Source of the DNA: Variovorax gracilis
GTDB taxonomy: Bacteria > Pseudomonadota > Gammaproteobacteria > Burkholderiales > Burkholderiaceae_C
DNA length: 64,000 nt
Assembly (NCBI RefSeq): GCF_030317115.1
Contig: NZ_JASZYF010000021.1
Location: 1-64,000, forward strand
Direction of reading: 5' to 3'
This document shows positions 25,957 to 34,664 of the stretch, piece by piece; the stretch's first letter is position 1, and each line of letters begins with the position of its first letter. The notes beneath the pieces are model-generated. The model saw only the letters and a program-made list of their open reading frames with translations. It ran no database searches and was not told the origin of the DNA. Made by a program: the position numbers and the translations under genes.

Positions 25957-28068
25957 TTGAAATGGCGTGTGGACGTCGCGGTCCAGACCCCCGCGCACAG
26001 CGCATTAGGGGATGTCCTTAGCTACGCAAGTGTTGTGCCGATGCTTCCCGGGGCCCTCGTGCGGGTGCCGCTGGGCCGTCGCGAGGTTCTGGGCGTCGTC
26101 TGGGCGGTGCATCTGGACGAGGACGAGGCAGAGACGGCCATCGAACTCAAGCCCGTAGGCGCGCTGCTGGACGGGCTCCCGCCGCTGGGTGACGCCTGGC
26201 GCGATCTGGTCGCCTTCGCGGCACGCTATTACCAGCGCTCGCTGGGGGAAATCGCGCTCGCCGCCCTGCCGCCGCAGCTTCGGGACCTGACGACCGTGCA
26301 ACTCGCCCGGCGGCTCAAGCGCCAGGCGGCTGCGGGTACGCCGGAGGCCACGGGCGAGGTCCCTCACCCCGTGGCGCTCACCGACGAGCAAATCCAGGCG
26401 CTGGCCCGCTTCGATGCGGAACCCGGCCCTTTCCTGCTGTTCGGCAGCACGGGCAGCGGCAAGACCGAGGTCTACCTGCGCGCCGTCGCCGCATTGCTGG
26501 AGCGCGACCCGAGCGCCCAGGCGCTGGTGATGGTGCCGGAGATCAACCTCACCCCACAGCTCGAAGCGCGCTTCAAGGAGCGCTTCGACGGCCGCTTCGG
26601 CGCCGCAGCGGTGGTGTCGCTGCACAGCGGCATGACGAATCCGCAACGACTCGCCAGCTGGCTCGCGGCGCACAGCGGCACGGCGCGCATCGTGCTCGGC
26701 ACGCGCATGGCCGTGTTCGCGTCAATGCCGGGCCTGAAGCTGATCGTGGTCGACGAGGAGCACGACCCGAGCTACAAGCAACAGGAAGGCGCACGCTATT
26801 CGGCGCGCGACCTCGCGGTATGGCGCGGCCAGCGCGAAGGCGCCAAGGTGATGCTCGGGTCGGCCACCCCGTCGCTGGAGAGCTGGCACCAGAGCCGTCC
26901 GGCGCAAGGCGAGGATGCGGGAGGCCGCTACATCCGGCTGGCGATGCCATCGCGCATTGGCGCGAGCACGCTGCCGGCGGTGCGGCTGGTCGACATGAAC
27001 CTGCAGCCGCCCCGGACGGTGCTGTCGGGCGCACTGCTGGACGCGATCGGCCAGCGGATCGCCCGCGGCGAGCAGAGCATGGTGTTCCTGAACCGCCGGG
27101 GCTACGCGCCGGTGCTGGCCTGCGGCGATTGCGGCTGGAAGAGCGAATGCCCGCACTGCAGCGCCTACCGGGTCTTCCACAAGATCGACCGCACGCTGCG
27201 TTGCCACCACTGCGGGTTCACCGAGCGGGTGCCGCGCGCCTGCCCGGCCTGCGGCAACCTCGACATCGCACCGGTCGGCCGAGGCACCGAGCGGCTCGAA
27301 GAGCATCTGGGCGAGCTGTTCGCCGCGGTCAAGCGGCCGGACGGCAGCGAGGTTCGTATCGCGCGCATCGACGCGGACAGCACGCGCAAGCAGGGCGCGC
27401 TCGAATCCCAGCTTGCCGCCGTGCATTCCGGCGAGGTCGACGTGCTGGTCGGCACCCAGATGATCGCCAAGGGCCACGATTTCCGGCGCATCACGCTGGT
27501 GGCGGCCATCAACCCCGATGGGGCGCTGTTTTCAAGCGACTTCCGGGCGCCCGAGCGTTTGTTCAGCCTGCTCATGCAATCGGCCGGGCGCGCGGGCCGC
27601 GATGCGGCGTACCTGTCATCGCAGGGTGCTACAGCGGAGATGTGGATCCAGACCCATCATCCGCAACACCCGCTTTTCGCGGCGCTGCGCCGGCATGACT
27701 ATCCGGCTTTCGCGCAACAGGAGCTGGACGATCGTGCGGCTGCGGGCATGCCGCCCTTCGCCTTCCAGGCGCTGCTGCGCGCCGATGCCCGGACCCAGGA
27801 TGCGGCCCAGGCCTTCCTGAACGCTGCGAGCGTGTCAGCCGACGCGCTGGAGGCTGCCGACCGGGTCACGCGCTATCCGGCCGTTCCGCTGGCGATCCAG
27901 CGCGTGGCGAATGTGGAGCGGGCGCAGATGTTGATTGAAAGCGCATCGCGCGCGGCGCTTCAGCGCGTCCTCGCCGGCTGGCAGCCCCTGCTGCACGAAC
28001 TCCGGCGTGCGCCCGAAGGCAAGGGAGTGATTCGCTGGCTGGTCGACGTGGACCCGCACAGCATCTGA
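25957..28068 (+). CDS. priA: Primosomal replication-restart helicase PriA
   Basis: 703 aa. After the DNA-binding N-terminal domain come Walker A GSTGSGKTE (about residues 163-171), Walker B DEEH (about 265-268) and the eight-cysteine zinc-binding region from CGDCGWKSECPHC to CPACG (about 389-433). The helicase C-domain includes VLVGTQMIAKGHDF. PriA recognises stalled forks and reloads DnaB. The start codon is TTG at 25957, preceded by GGGAG at good spacing; there is no better ATG upstream of the conserved N-terminus. DnaA-box sequences lie upstream. Confidence 0.95.
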   Translation: MKWRVDVAVQTPAHSALGDVLSYASVVPMLPGALVRVPLGRREVLGVVWAVHLDEDEAETAIELKPVGALLDGLPPLGDAWRDLVAFAARYYQRSLGEIALAALPPQLRDLTTVQLARRLKRQAAAGTPEATGEVPHPVALTDEQIQALARFDAEPGPFLLFGSTGSGKTEVYLRAVAALLERDPSAQALVMVPEINLTPQLEARFKERFDGRFGAAAVVSLHSGMTNPQRLASWLAAHSGTARIVLGTRMAVFASMPGLKLIVVDEEHDPSYKQQEGARYSARDLAVWRGQREGAKVMLGSATPSLESWHQSRPAQGEDAGGRYIRLAMPSRIGASTLPAVRLVDMNLQPPRTVLSGALLDAIGQRIARGEQSMVFLNRRGYAPVLACGDCGWKSECPHCSAYRVFHKIDRTLRCHHCGFTERVPRACPACGNLDIAPVGRGTERLEEHLGELFAAVKRPDGSEVRIARIDADSTRKQGALESQLAAVHSGEVDVLVGTQMIAKGHDFRRITLVAAINPDGALFSSDFRAPERLFSLLMQSAGRAGRDAAYLSSQGATAEMWIQTHHPQHPLFAALRRHDYPAFAQQELDDRAAAGMPPFAFQALLRADARTQDAAQAFLNAASVSADALEAADRVTRYPAVPLAIQRVANVERAQMLIESASRAALQRVLAGWQPLLHELRRAPEGKGVIRWLVDVDPHSI

Positions 28069-28086
28069 GCGCTGCTGGCCGGCGGC

Positions 28087-28296
28087 TCAGCGCAGGCTGA
28101 CGGGCGCCTTCCCCATCTCGACGTATTGGAGGGACGAACGCCGTCGTCGACTTGCCGGGCCAGGCCAGATCAAAAGAACAAGGCTCAGCAGCCCCACCGC
28201 CAGCGCACTTCCCACGCCGAGGGCTCCCACATGCCAAAGCCAGAAGGCGCTGGCGAGCCAAACCACCCACAGGACCCCGCGCAACCATGTCGTCAT
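28087..28296 (-). CDS. Small membrane protein, unknown
   Basis: 69 aa with two hydrophobic helices (about 5-25 and 27-45) followed by a basic tail with RRRR and a short C-terminus ending VSLR. It is convergent with priA. No family recognised. The ORF has typical high third-position GC and an acceptable length for a small inner-membrane protein, but no functional clue is present. Confidence 0.55.
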   Translation of the reverse strand: MTTWLRGVLWVVWLASAFWLWHVGALGVGSALAVGLLSLVLLIWPGPASRRRRSSLQYVEMGKAPVSLR

Positions 28297-28351
28297 GCCA
28301 ACTCTCCCGATTCAGGGATTCACTTTATCAGCGCTTGTGTGAACCTAAGCA

Positions 28352-28372
28352 CTAACTAAAAGCAATAGTTAG
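28352..28372. promoter_or_regulatory. Inverted repeat upstream of the exported protein gene
   Basis: CTAACTA (28352-28358) and TAGTTAG (28366-28372) form a perfect 7-bp dyad with a 7-nt centre in an AT-rich stretch 133 bp before the gene at 28505. It has the look of an operator, though a small hairpin is also possible. Confidence 0.35.
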
Positions 28373-28504
28373 CACTATCGCTTTCTTTCTGGGAACCGGC
28401 TGTAGGAAATACTCTGAAACAACAGTTGACGTCGGCCCGACACGCCGTTCAATCTCCGAGAAGGCGGGATTTACACCGAAATCTCGCGATAAGGGGGAAA
28501 CAAA

Positions 28505-29200
28505 GTGAAAACGTCGCTCGGGGTCGTCTGGAGTCTTTCGTTCGCCTGCATGGCGTTGGGCGCGAATGCGGCCGAGCTGGAACTCGAGGGCAGCCGCCTC
28601 GTGGTCAGCGGCATGCTGGACGGCACCGCCATCAAGGCGTTCGAAGAGCACCTGTTCAGCGGCAAGGTCCGGACCGTGGTGTTCGAGAACTCGCTCGGCG
28701 GAACGCCCGATGTGGCACGCGAGTTCGCTCAGGCGATACGGGCCACGGGCGTCAACACCGAAGCCAAGGGGCAGTGCCACGCCGCCTGCGCCTACGCCTT
28801 CCTGGCGGGCAAGGAGCATCGCTTCGGGCGCGGATTCCAGGTCAACGGCCTGCTGATCCCGGTATCGCAGCGGCCGCGGCCGGCCGATCTGGTCAGCCGC
28901 TGGAGCGGAGAGGATGGCTTGAAGACCCTGGCCGAGTTCGCAGGGCCCGCGGACGATGCCCCGGCAGCCGCCGAGCCCCCTGCACCCGTGGCGGCCGCGA
29001 CGCCAGCCGCTGCCATGCCAGCCCCAATCCTCAAGGAGCGCTGGCAGCCCAGCCAGGGCGTGCTGTTCACCTCGACCCCCACGCTCTTCGGCCGCGTCTA
29101 CAACACCTTCTATTGCGACGGCACGCAAGGCCGCGACATGTCCCGCTGCGAATTGCTGTCGGACGCCGACCCTTACAAGCTCGGCGTGCTGACGCCGTAG
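28505..29200 (+). CDS. Exported protein with ClpP/crotonase-like fold features
   Basis: 231 aa, GTG start preceded by AAGGGGGAAACAAA. The signal peptide ends in GANAAE (about residue 23). The mature part has VVFENSLGGTPDVAREFAQAI and AKGQCHAACAYAFLAGKEH, resembling periplasmic ClpP-class proteins in which Ser or Cys follows a GxC/S-xSAC motif; here Cys replaces the usual Ser, so proteolysis is uncertain. A Pro/Ala-rich stretch (about 155-180) precedes a C-terminal piece with two cysteines. Neighbouring genes give no pathway clue. Function unknown. Confidence 0.6.
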   Translation: MKTSLGVVWSLSFACMALGANAAELELEGSRLVVSGMLDGTAIKAFEEHLFSGKVRTVVFENSLGGTPDVAREFAQAIRATGVNTEAKGQCHAACAYAFLAGKEHRFGRGFQVNGLLIPVSQRPRPADLVSRWSGEDGLKTLAEFAGPADDAPAAAEPPAPVAAATPAAAMPAPILKERWQPSQGVLFTSTPTLFGRVYNTFYCDGTQGRDMSRCELLSDADPYKLGVLTP

Positions 29201-29209
29201 CGCCCGGCG

Positions 29210-30220
29210 CTACCGCAGCCAGCCCACCGCCAGCGGAAAGCTGAAGAAGGCCGCGACGGTCGTCCACAGAATGACGCGGGCCACCCGCCCGTTGTCGGCA
29301 CCGAAGCGCTCGGCCAGCATCGACACATTGCTCGCGCTGGGCAGCGCGGCGACCAGCACGATGGTGACCAGGGCCTGTCGCTCCAGCTGCAGCCCGAGCG
29401 CCATCGCTCCCATCGCGATGCCGTAGACCACCAGGGGATGCGCCACCAGCTTGATCGCGACCACCGGCAGCACGTCGCGCAACGGCGCTTGCCGGGTCGG
29501 CGGGGTTGCGCCGCCCATGGCCTCGGCGACCACCGCGCTGGCGCGATGCTCGCGCGCCAGCAAGGCCGAGCGCGCCAGCACCGCGCCGATGGTGAACAAG
29601 GCCACCGGCGATGCGGCCTCGGCCAGCATCGAGACCGTGCGGTCCACCGGCCCCGGCAGCGAGAGCCGGCTCGCGGACGCCGCAGCGCCCAGCAGGATGG
29701 CCCAGGGCATCGGGTTCTGCACGATGCCGCGCAGCGCCTGACGCACGGCCTTGGCTGCGCCATGCTCGTCCGCGCCGTCGAGGCGCGACAGGAAGATGCA
29801 CAGCGACGACGTCACGATCATGTCGAACGCGATGCTGATGATCGTCGGCGAGGCCGCCTGCGCGCCGAGGATCGCCACCAGCAAGGGCACGCCCATGAAG
29901 CCCGTGTTCGGAAAAGCCGCCACCAGCGCGCCGAAGGCCGCGTCGTTCCAGCCGATGCGCTCGTTGCGGCTCAGCGCCACCGTGGCCCCGACGACGATCA
30001 GCGCACTGACGCCCCAGATCAGCGCGACGGCGCCATCCAGCAACTGGTCGATCGGCGCGCCCGCGCCGAAGCGGAACAGCATGCAAGGCAGCGCGAAGTA
30101 CAGCACGAAGGCGTTGAGCCCCGGAATCGCCGCCAGGGGCAGCACGCCGCTGCGAGCGGCGGCATAGCCTGCGGCGATCAGCGCGAAGAAAGGGACGGTG
30201 ACAAGAAATATCTGGAGCAC
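29210..30220 (-). CDS. AEC-family (auxin efflux carrier-like) permease
   Basis: 336 aa from the GTG at 30220; a longer reading frame upstream lacks membrane character. Ten hydrophobic helices in two repeats, with FALPCMLFRFGAG and AAFPNTGFMGVPL, the signature of AEC transporters for malonate, malate or similar small organic acids. It is convergent with the exported protein gene and divergent from rep. The substrate cannot be assigned. Confidence 0.87.
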   Translation of the reverse strand: MLQIFLVTVPFFALIAAGYAAARSGVLPLAAIPGLNAFVLYFALPCMLFRFGAGAPIDQLLDGAVALIWGVSALIVVGATVALSRNERIGWNDAAFGALVAAFPNTGFMGVPLLVAILGAQAASPTIISIAFDMIVTSSLCIFLSRLDGADEHGAAKAVRQALRGIVQNPMPWAILLGAAASASRLSLPGPVDRTVSMLAEAASPVALFTIGAVLARSALLAREHRASAVVAEAMGGATPPTRQAPLRDVLPVVAIKLVAHPLVVYGIAMGAMALGLQLERQALVTIVLVAALPSASNVSMLAERFGADNGRVARVILWTTVAAFFSFPLAVGWLR

Positions 30221-30352
30221 GCGGCGATTGTGCTTGGGCGCGCCACAGCGACGAACCGATCGACTTCGGCGCTGCCCTAGCACATCGGCGGGCCTCGGCA
30301 GGCGCAAGGTGCCCCGTATCATTGCCCGCTTTTGCGCCTGTCTCCCCATTCA

Positions 30353-32452
30353 ATGTCTTCCGGTCTCAATCTAGCGCAGCAAGAAGCCGTCAACTACATG
30401 CACGGACCCTGTCTCGTTCTCGCGGGCGCGGGCTCCGGCAAGACCCGGGTGATCACCCAGAAGGTCGCGCGCCTGATCCAGGCCGGACTGGAGCCCCAGC
30501 GCATCGCCGCCATCACCTTCACGAACAAGGCCGCGTCCGAAATGCGCGAGCGGGCCAAGGGCCTGATCGGGCGCGATGCCAAGAAAGTGGTGGTCTGCAC
30601 CTTCCACGCGCTCGGCGTGCGCATGATGCGCGAGGACGGCGCCGTGCTGGGCCTGAAGCCGGCCTTCAGCATTCTCGATGCCGACGACGTGACCAAGATC
30701 CTGAAGGATGCGGGCGGCACCACCGACGCCGCCACCGCGCGCATCTGGCAGTGGACCATCAGCAAGTGGAAGAACATGGGCCTGAACGCCGCGCAGGCCG
30801 AAGCGCAGGCCACCGACGACAACGAGCGCATCACCGCCCGCATCATGGCCCGCTACGAAGAGCGCCTGGTGGCCTACCAGAGCGTGGACTTCGACGACCT
30901 GATCGGCATGCCGCTCAAGCTGCTGCGCGACTTCGACGAAGTGCGCAGCAAATGGCAGGCCGCGCTGGGCCATGTGCTGGTCGACGAATACCAGGACACC
31001 AACGCCACCCAGTACGAGGTGCTGAAGGCCCTGGTCGGCGAACGCGGCCGCTTCACCGCCGTGGGCGACGATGACCAGTCGATCTACGGCTGGCGCGGCG
31101 CCACGCTCGACAACCTGCGCAAGCTGCCGATCGACTTTCCGAACCTCAAGGTCATCAAGCTGGAGCAGAACTACCGCAGCACGAGCGCCATCCTGCGCGC
31201 CGCCAACAACGTGATCGGCCCCAACCCCAAGCTGTTTCCGAAGACGCTGTTCAGCGAACTCGGCGAAGGCGAGCCGGTGCGCATCGTCGACGCCGACAAC
31301 GAGGCGCACGAGGCCGAGCGCACCGTCGCGCGCATCCAGAGCCTGCGCGCCGGCGATGCGACCTCGCAAGGCCCTCAGTTCAAGGAGTTCCGCGATTTCG
31401 CGATCCTCTACCGCGCCAACCACCAGGCGCGCGTGTTCGAGCAGGCGCTGCGCAAGGCGCAGATCCCGTACAAGGTCTCGGGCGGCCAGAGCTTCTTCGA
31501 CCGCGCCGAGATCAAGGACCTGTGCGGCTGGTTCCGGCTGTGGGTCAACAACGACGACGACCCGGCGTTCCTGCGCGCCGTGACGACGCCCAAGCGCGGC
31601 ATCGGCCACACCACCCTGGCCAGCCTCGGCACTTTCGCGAGCCAGTACAAGCTCAGCCTCTTCGAGGCCCTGTTCAGCCCCTCGCTACCGAGCGTGATGC
31701 CCAAGCGCGCGCTGGAAGGCCTGCACGAGTTCGGCCGATACATCAACGACCTGGAATACCGGGCCCGCCGCACGATCGGCGCCGAGGACGCGCGTGCGTT
31801 CCTGGCCGAGTGGCTCAAGGAAATCGACTACGAGAAGCACCTCTACGACGGCGAGGACAGCGAGCAGGCCGCCGCGAGCCGGTGGACCAACGTCATGGAG
31901 TTCTGCGACTGGATGTCGCAGCGCTGCGGCGGGCAGATCGACGATGCGTCGGGCGCCACCGTCGAGAACGAGCGCAAGAGCCTGCTCGAAGTCGCGCAGA
32001 CCATCTCGCTGCTGTCCACCATCAGCGAGCGCGAGCAGGACCAGAACGTGGTCACGCTGTCGACGCTGCACGCGTCCAAGGGCCTGGAGTGGCCGCACGT
32101 GATGCTCGTCGGCGTGACCGAGGGCCTGCTCCCCTTCAAGCTCGACGACGACGAAGGCCGGCAGGAAAAGGTCAGCGAGAACACGCTGGAACGGCTGCAG
32201 GAGGAACGCCGGCTCATGTACGTGGGGATCACGCGCGCCCAGCGCAGCCTGGCCGTGAGCTGGACCAAGCGCCGCAAGAAAGGCCGCGAAATGGTCGCGG
32301 CCCAGCCGAGCCGCTTCATCGCCGAAATGGCGCTCGACAAGAAAACCATGAAGGAGGACCCGCGCGAGAAGCTCAAGGCGCTGCGCGCGGAGTTTGCCAA
32401 GAAGGCGCAGGACAACGCCGCCGCTGCCGCAGCGGCCGCCTCGGCGCCATGA
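30353..32452 (+). CDS. rep: ATP-dependent DNA helicase Rep (UvrD family)
   Basis: 699 aa. SF1A helicase motifs are intact: Q-motif NLAQQEAV, Walker A AGAGSGKT (about 24-31), motif II VDEYQDTN (about 210-217), GDDDQSIYGWRG, QNYRS and the C-terminal LSTLHASKGLEWPHV and GITRAQRSL. Rep translocates 3'-5' and clears proteins ahead of forks. The ATG at 30353 gives the family N-terminus. The stop overlaps the next start (ATGA), beginning a rep-lipoprotein-pldA unit. Confidence 0.93.
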   Translation: MSSGLNLAQQEAVNYMHGPCLVLAGAGSGKTRVITQKVARLIQAGLEPQRIAAITFTNKAASEMRERAKGLIGRDAKKVVVCTFHALGVRMMREDGAVLGLKPAFSILDADDVTKILKDAGGTTDAATARIWQWTISKWKNMGLNAAQAEAQATDDNERITARIMARYEERLVAYQSVDFDDLIGMPLKLLRDFDEVRSKWQAALGHVLVDEYQDTNATQYEVLKALVGERGRFTAVGDDDQSIYGWRGATLDNLRKLPIDFPNLKVIKLEQNYRSTSAILRAANNVIGPNPKLFPKTLFSELGEGEPVRIVDADNEAHEAERTVARIQSLRAGDATSQGPQFKEFRDFAILYRANHQARVFEQALRKAQIPYKVSGGQSFFDRAEIKDLCGWFRLWVNNDDDPAFLRAVTTPKRGIGHTTLASLGTFASQYKLSLFEALFSPSLPSVMPKRALEGLHEFGRYINDLEYRARRTIGAEDARAFLAEWLKEIDYEKHLYDGEDSEQAAASRWTNVMEFCDWMSQRCGGQIDDASGATVENERKSLLEVAQTISLLSTISEREQDQNVVTLSTLHASKGLEWPHVMLVGVTEGLLPFKLDDDEGRQEKVSENTLERLQEERRLMYVGITRAQRSLAVSWTKRRKKGREMVAAQPSRFIAEMALDKKTMKEDPREKLKALRAEFAKKAQDNAAAAAAAASAP

Positions 32453-32913
32453 GGTGCGCGCTCATGGCCTGCCTGGCCGCAGTCTGCGTCGCCTGCGCCG
32501 CGGCGCCGGGCGGGCCGGAGGCACCGGCAGCGGCAACCTGCCCCTCTCGCGGGACCGAGGTGCCGCTCCAAGCGCTGTTCGGCACCTGGGAAGCGCGCAT
32601 CGACGGACAGAAGGGCGCTGCAATTGTCAAGCTCAGTCAACATCCGGACTACGCCGGGGTGCGCGGCACAATCGCCCGAGGCGGCGATGGCACCCCCGCC
32701 ACGGTCGCCCAACTGGCGGGCGATATCGACGACGAGGGCATGCTGAGCCTGGACGAATCGCTCGACGGCCGCGCCATCAGCGGCGTCTGGCTCGGCGAAT
32801 TGCAGGCTTCGTCGTGCGGCAAGGAGTGGAAAGGCGTCTGGCGGGACGCCGCGAGCGACAGCACGCATCCCTTCGTCCTGAGCAAGATTGGCAATTCGGT
32901 AACTGATCGATGA
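32449..32913 (+). CDS. Exported hypothetical protein between rep and pldA
   Basis: 154 aa. It starts inside the rep stop codon (ATGA). The hydrophobic N-terminus MRCALMACLAAVCVACAAAP is a signal peptide, possibly a lipoprotein one with Cys16. The mature region contains FGTWEARIDGQ and GTIARGGDG and ends SHPFVLSKI-like, a pattern of small periplasmic beta-rich proteins (DUF2147-like). No catalytic motif is seen. Four bases of overlap with pldA (32910) mean it is translated with the outer-membrane phospholipase gene. Function unknown. Confidence 0.7.
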   Translation: MRCALMACLAAVCVACAAAPGGPEAPAAATCPSRGTEVPLQALFGTWEARIDGQKGAAIVKLSQHPDYAGVRGTIARGGDGTPATVAQLAGDIDDEGMLSLDESLDGRAISGVWLGELQASSCGKEWKGVWRDAASDSTHPFVLSKIGNSVTDR

Positions 32914-34055
32914 ATAGACAGACTCTTTTCTTCACCGCTCTTTTCACCGGGATCGGCGCCGCCACGGGCGCGCAGGCGCAGGCCGTGGACAAGCCGCCCA
33001 GCCCCCTGGCCGAATCGGAACTGACCTGGCAGCAGTGCCAAAAGCTCGCCGGAAACGCCAACAGCGAAGCGCGGCTCGCCTGCTTCGACCGCTGGGCGCA
33101 GCAGCAGACCTTGCCCGCCGCAGCAGTTCCGGCCGCGCCGCCGGTGCTCGCCGAAACCCTCCCGCCCGTGAACGCCGAGATACCAGCCACGCGCGTGGTC
33201 ACCGTCGCCACCACGGACGGGTGCCGCGACCGGCAGTATTCGCATCTGTCGCGCTTCTGGGAACTCGAAGCCGGCAGCAGTTGCGGCACCTTCGGCTTTC
33301 GCGGCTACCGCCCTCTCAGCGTCGGCCTCGGCGTCGCGGCGCACGATCCCCAGACTGCGATGTCGCCGGCGCCCGGCCGCAACGGCGTCGACCGGCCCTA
33401 TCAGGCCCAGGACATGCGCATCGGCCTGTCGGTGCGTACCAAGCTCGCGCAGGGGATGCTCACCGGGGACGACCCGATCAAGAAGGACGGCCTCTGGTTC
33501 GCGTACTCGCAGGCGTCCACCTGGCAGGTGTTCAACGAAGACCTCTCCCGGCCTTTCCGCACCACCGACCACGAGCCGGAACTCATCTACAGCTATCCGA
33601 CCGACTATCAGCTCCCGGGCGGCTGGCGCGTGCGCTACACCGGCATCGGGCTGGCGCACCAGTCCAACGGCCAGGACCTGCCTTATTCGCGCAGTTGGAA
33701 CCGCGTCTACCTGATGGGCGGCATGGAACTGAGCGACACGTTCGTCGTCACCGCGCGCGTCTGGAAGCGCATCTCCGAGAACGGGGCCGACGACGACAAC
33801 CCCGACATCACCAAATACCTGGGCAATGCCGACATCCGGGCCGCCTGGCAGGTCGACCGCTTGAACCAGGTCGCGATTTCGGCGCACGGCGGCAAGGGGG
33901 CCGTGCGGCTCGAATGGCTGAAGGTGATCGGCGACCCGGTCAAGAGCAACCTGCGCTTCCAGGCACAGCTCTTCTACGGCTACGGGGACACGCTGATCGA
34001 CTACAACCGCAAGCGCACAGTATTCAACATCGGGCTCGCGCTGGTGGACTTCTAG
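32910..34055 (+). CDS. pldA: Outer-membrane phospholipase A
   Basis: 381 aa. Signal peptide (about 1-24), then a roughly 90-residue N-terminal extension rich in Ala/Pro, then the 12-strand OMPLA barrel. The active-site region AHQSNGQ (about residue 249) carries the catalytic His and Ser, and SRSWNRVYL carries the conserved Asn. The enzyme hydrolyses phospholipids that leak into the outer leaflet, as a calcium-dependent dimer. The barrel ends in an aromatic residue (LALVDF). It is the last gene of the rep unit; a dispersed repeat follows. Confidence 0.93.
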   Translation: MNRQTLFFTALFTGIGAATGAQAQAVDKPPSPLAESELTWQQCQKLAGNANSEARLACFDRWAQQQTLPAAAVPAAPPVLAETLPPVNAEIPATRVVTVATTDGCRDRQYSHLSRFWELEAGSSCGTFGFRGYRPLSVGLGVAAHDPQTAMSPAPGRNGVDRPYQAQDMRIGLSVRTKLAQGMLTGDDPIKKDGLWFAYSQASTWQVFNEDLSRPFRTTDHEPELIYSYPTDYQLPGGWRVRYTGIGLAHQSNGQDLPYSRSWNRVYLMGGMELSDTFVVTARVWKRISENGADDDNPDITKYLGNADIRAAWQVDRLNQVAISAHGGKGAVRLEWLKVIGDPVKSNLRFQAQLFYGYGDTLIDYNRKRTVFNIGLALVDF

Positions 34056-34197
34056 CGAACCCCCCAGCTTCGCGCACTTCGTGCCGCTTCGCCTACCCCC
34101 TTGCAGGGGGCGCTGCCGGCGGCCCGGCGGAGCCGGTTCCGCGGCAGCTCGCGCGGTGCGGGCCCGTGCGGTACGGGGGAGGCTCGCAGACGGGCGG
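34056..34197 (+). repeat. Dispersed GC-rich intergenic repeat, copy 2
   Basis: The space between pldA and the convergent DUF1090 gene is a mosaic of short dyads (CCCCCTTGCAGGGGG at 34097-34111 and CCGGC/GCCGG arms). The part at 34115-34144 matches the minus strand of 16370-16399 with one mismatch. The layout resembles mobile intergenic repeats common in Comamonadaceae; it may also end transcription from both sides. Confidence 0.6.
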
Positions 34198-34539
34198 CTA
34201 CTTCTTCTTTTCGGCTAGCAGGTTGCGCAGGTCTTCCTCGGCGCGGTCGAGATCGATTCGAAGCTGCATGACGGTGTTCTTCTGGCGCATGACGCGGGCT
34301 TCGTGCGTCTCCTTCTTGGCGGCTTCCTCGCAACGGGCTTGCAAGGCGTGCAGGTTCTCCTCGATCTGCCGACGGCGCAGCATCTGGCCCCTGGAGCGGG
34401 CCGCGCGCATGTCCTTTTCCAGCGCGGCCTGCTGCGCGTAGCAATCGGCGTCGGTCTTCGTGGGCGCCGGCTGGGCGAAAGCCGGCGTGGCGCAGAACAA
34501 GGCGATCGCAACGGGGCCAATACACAAGTAGGAAGTACG
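34198..34539 (-). CDS. DUF1090 (YqjC-like) exported protein
   Basis: 113 aa from MRTSYLC at 34539. Signal peptide ends in ATPAFAQP. The mature part is highly charged and predicted to be all helical or coiled coil, with two cysteines (DADCYAQ and QARCEEA) and a final RAEEDLRNLLAEKKK, the DUF1090 pattern. E. coli YqjC of the same family is a periplasmic protein of unknown function. A longer frame starting at 34581 has no better ribosome site. Confidence 0.78.
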   Translation of the reverse strand, partial: RTSYLCIGPVAIALFCATPAFAQPAPTKTDADCYAQQAALEKDMRAARSRGQMLRRRQIEENLHALQARCEEAAKKETHEARVMRQKNTVMQLRIDLDRAEEDLRNLLAEKKK

Positions 34540-34664
34540 CATGGGGCGGCACCAAGTCGAGGGAGGCGCCATCTTGCCCAAGTTCCAGCCCTGCGGCCAG
34601 CGTCGCGAATGGCCCCGCGAGGTTCACAATGCTCGACCGATCCCACGCGATGCGAGGACACGCC

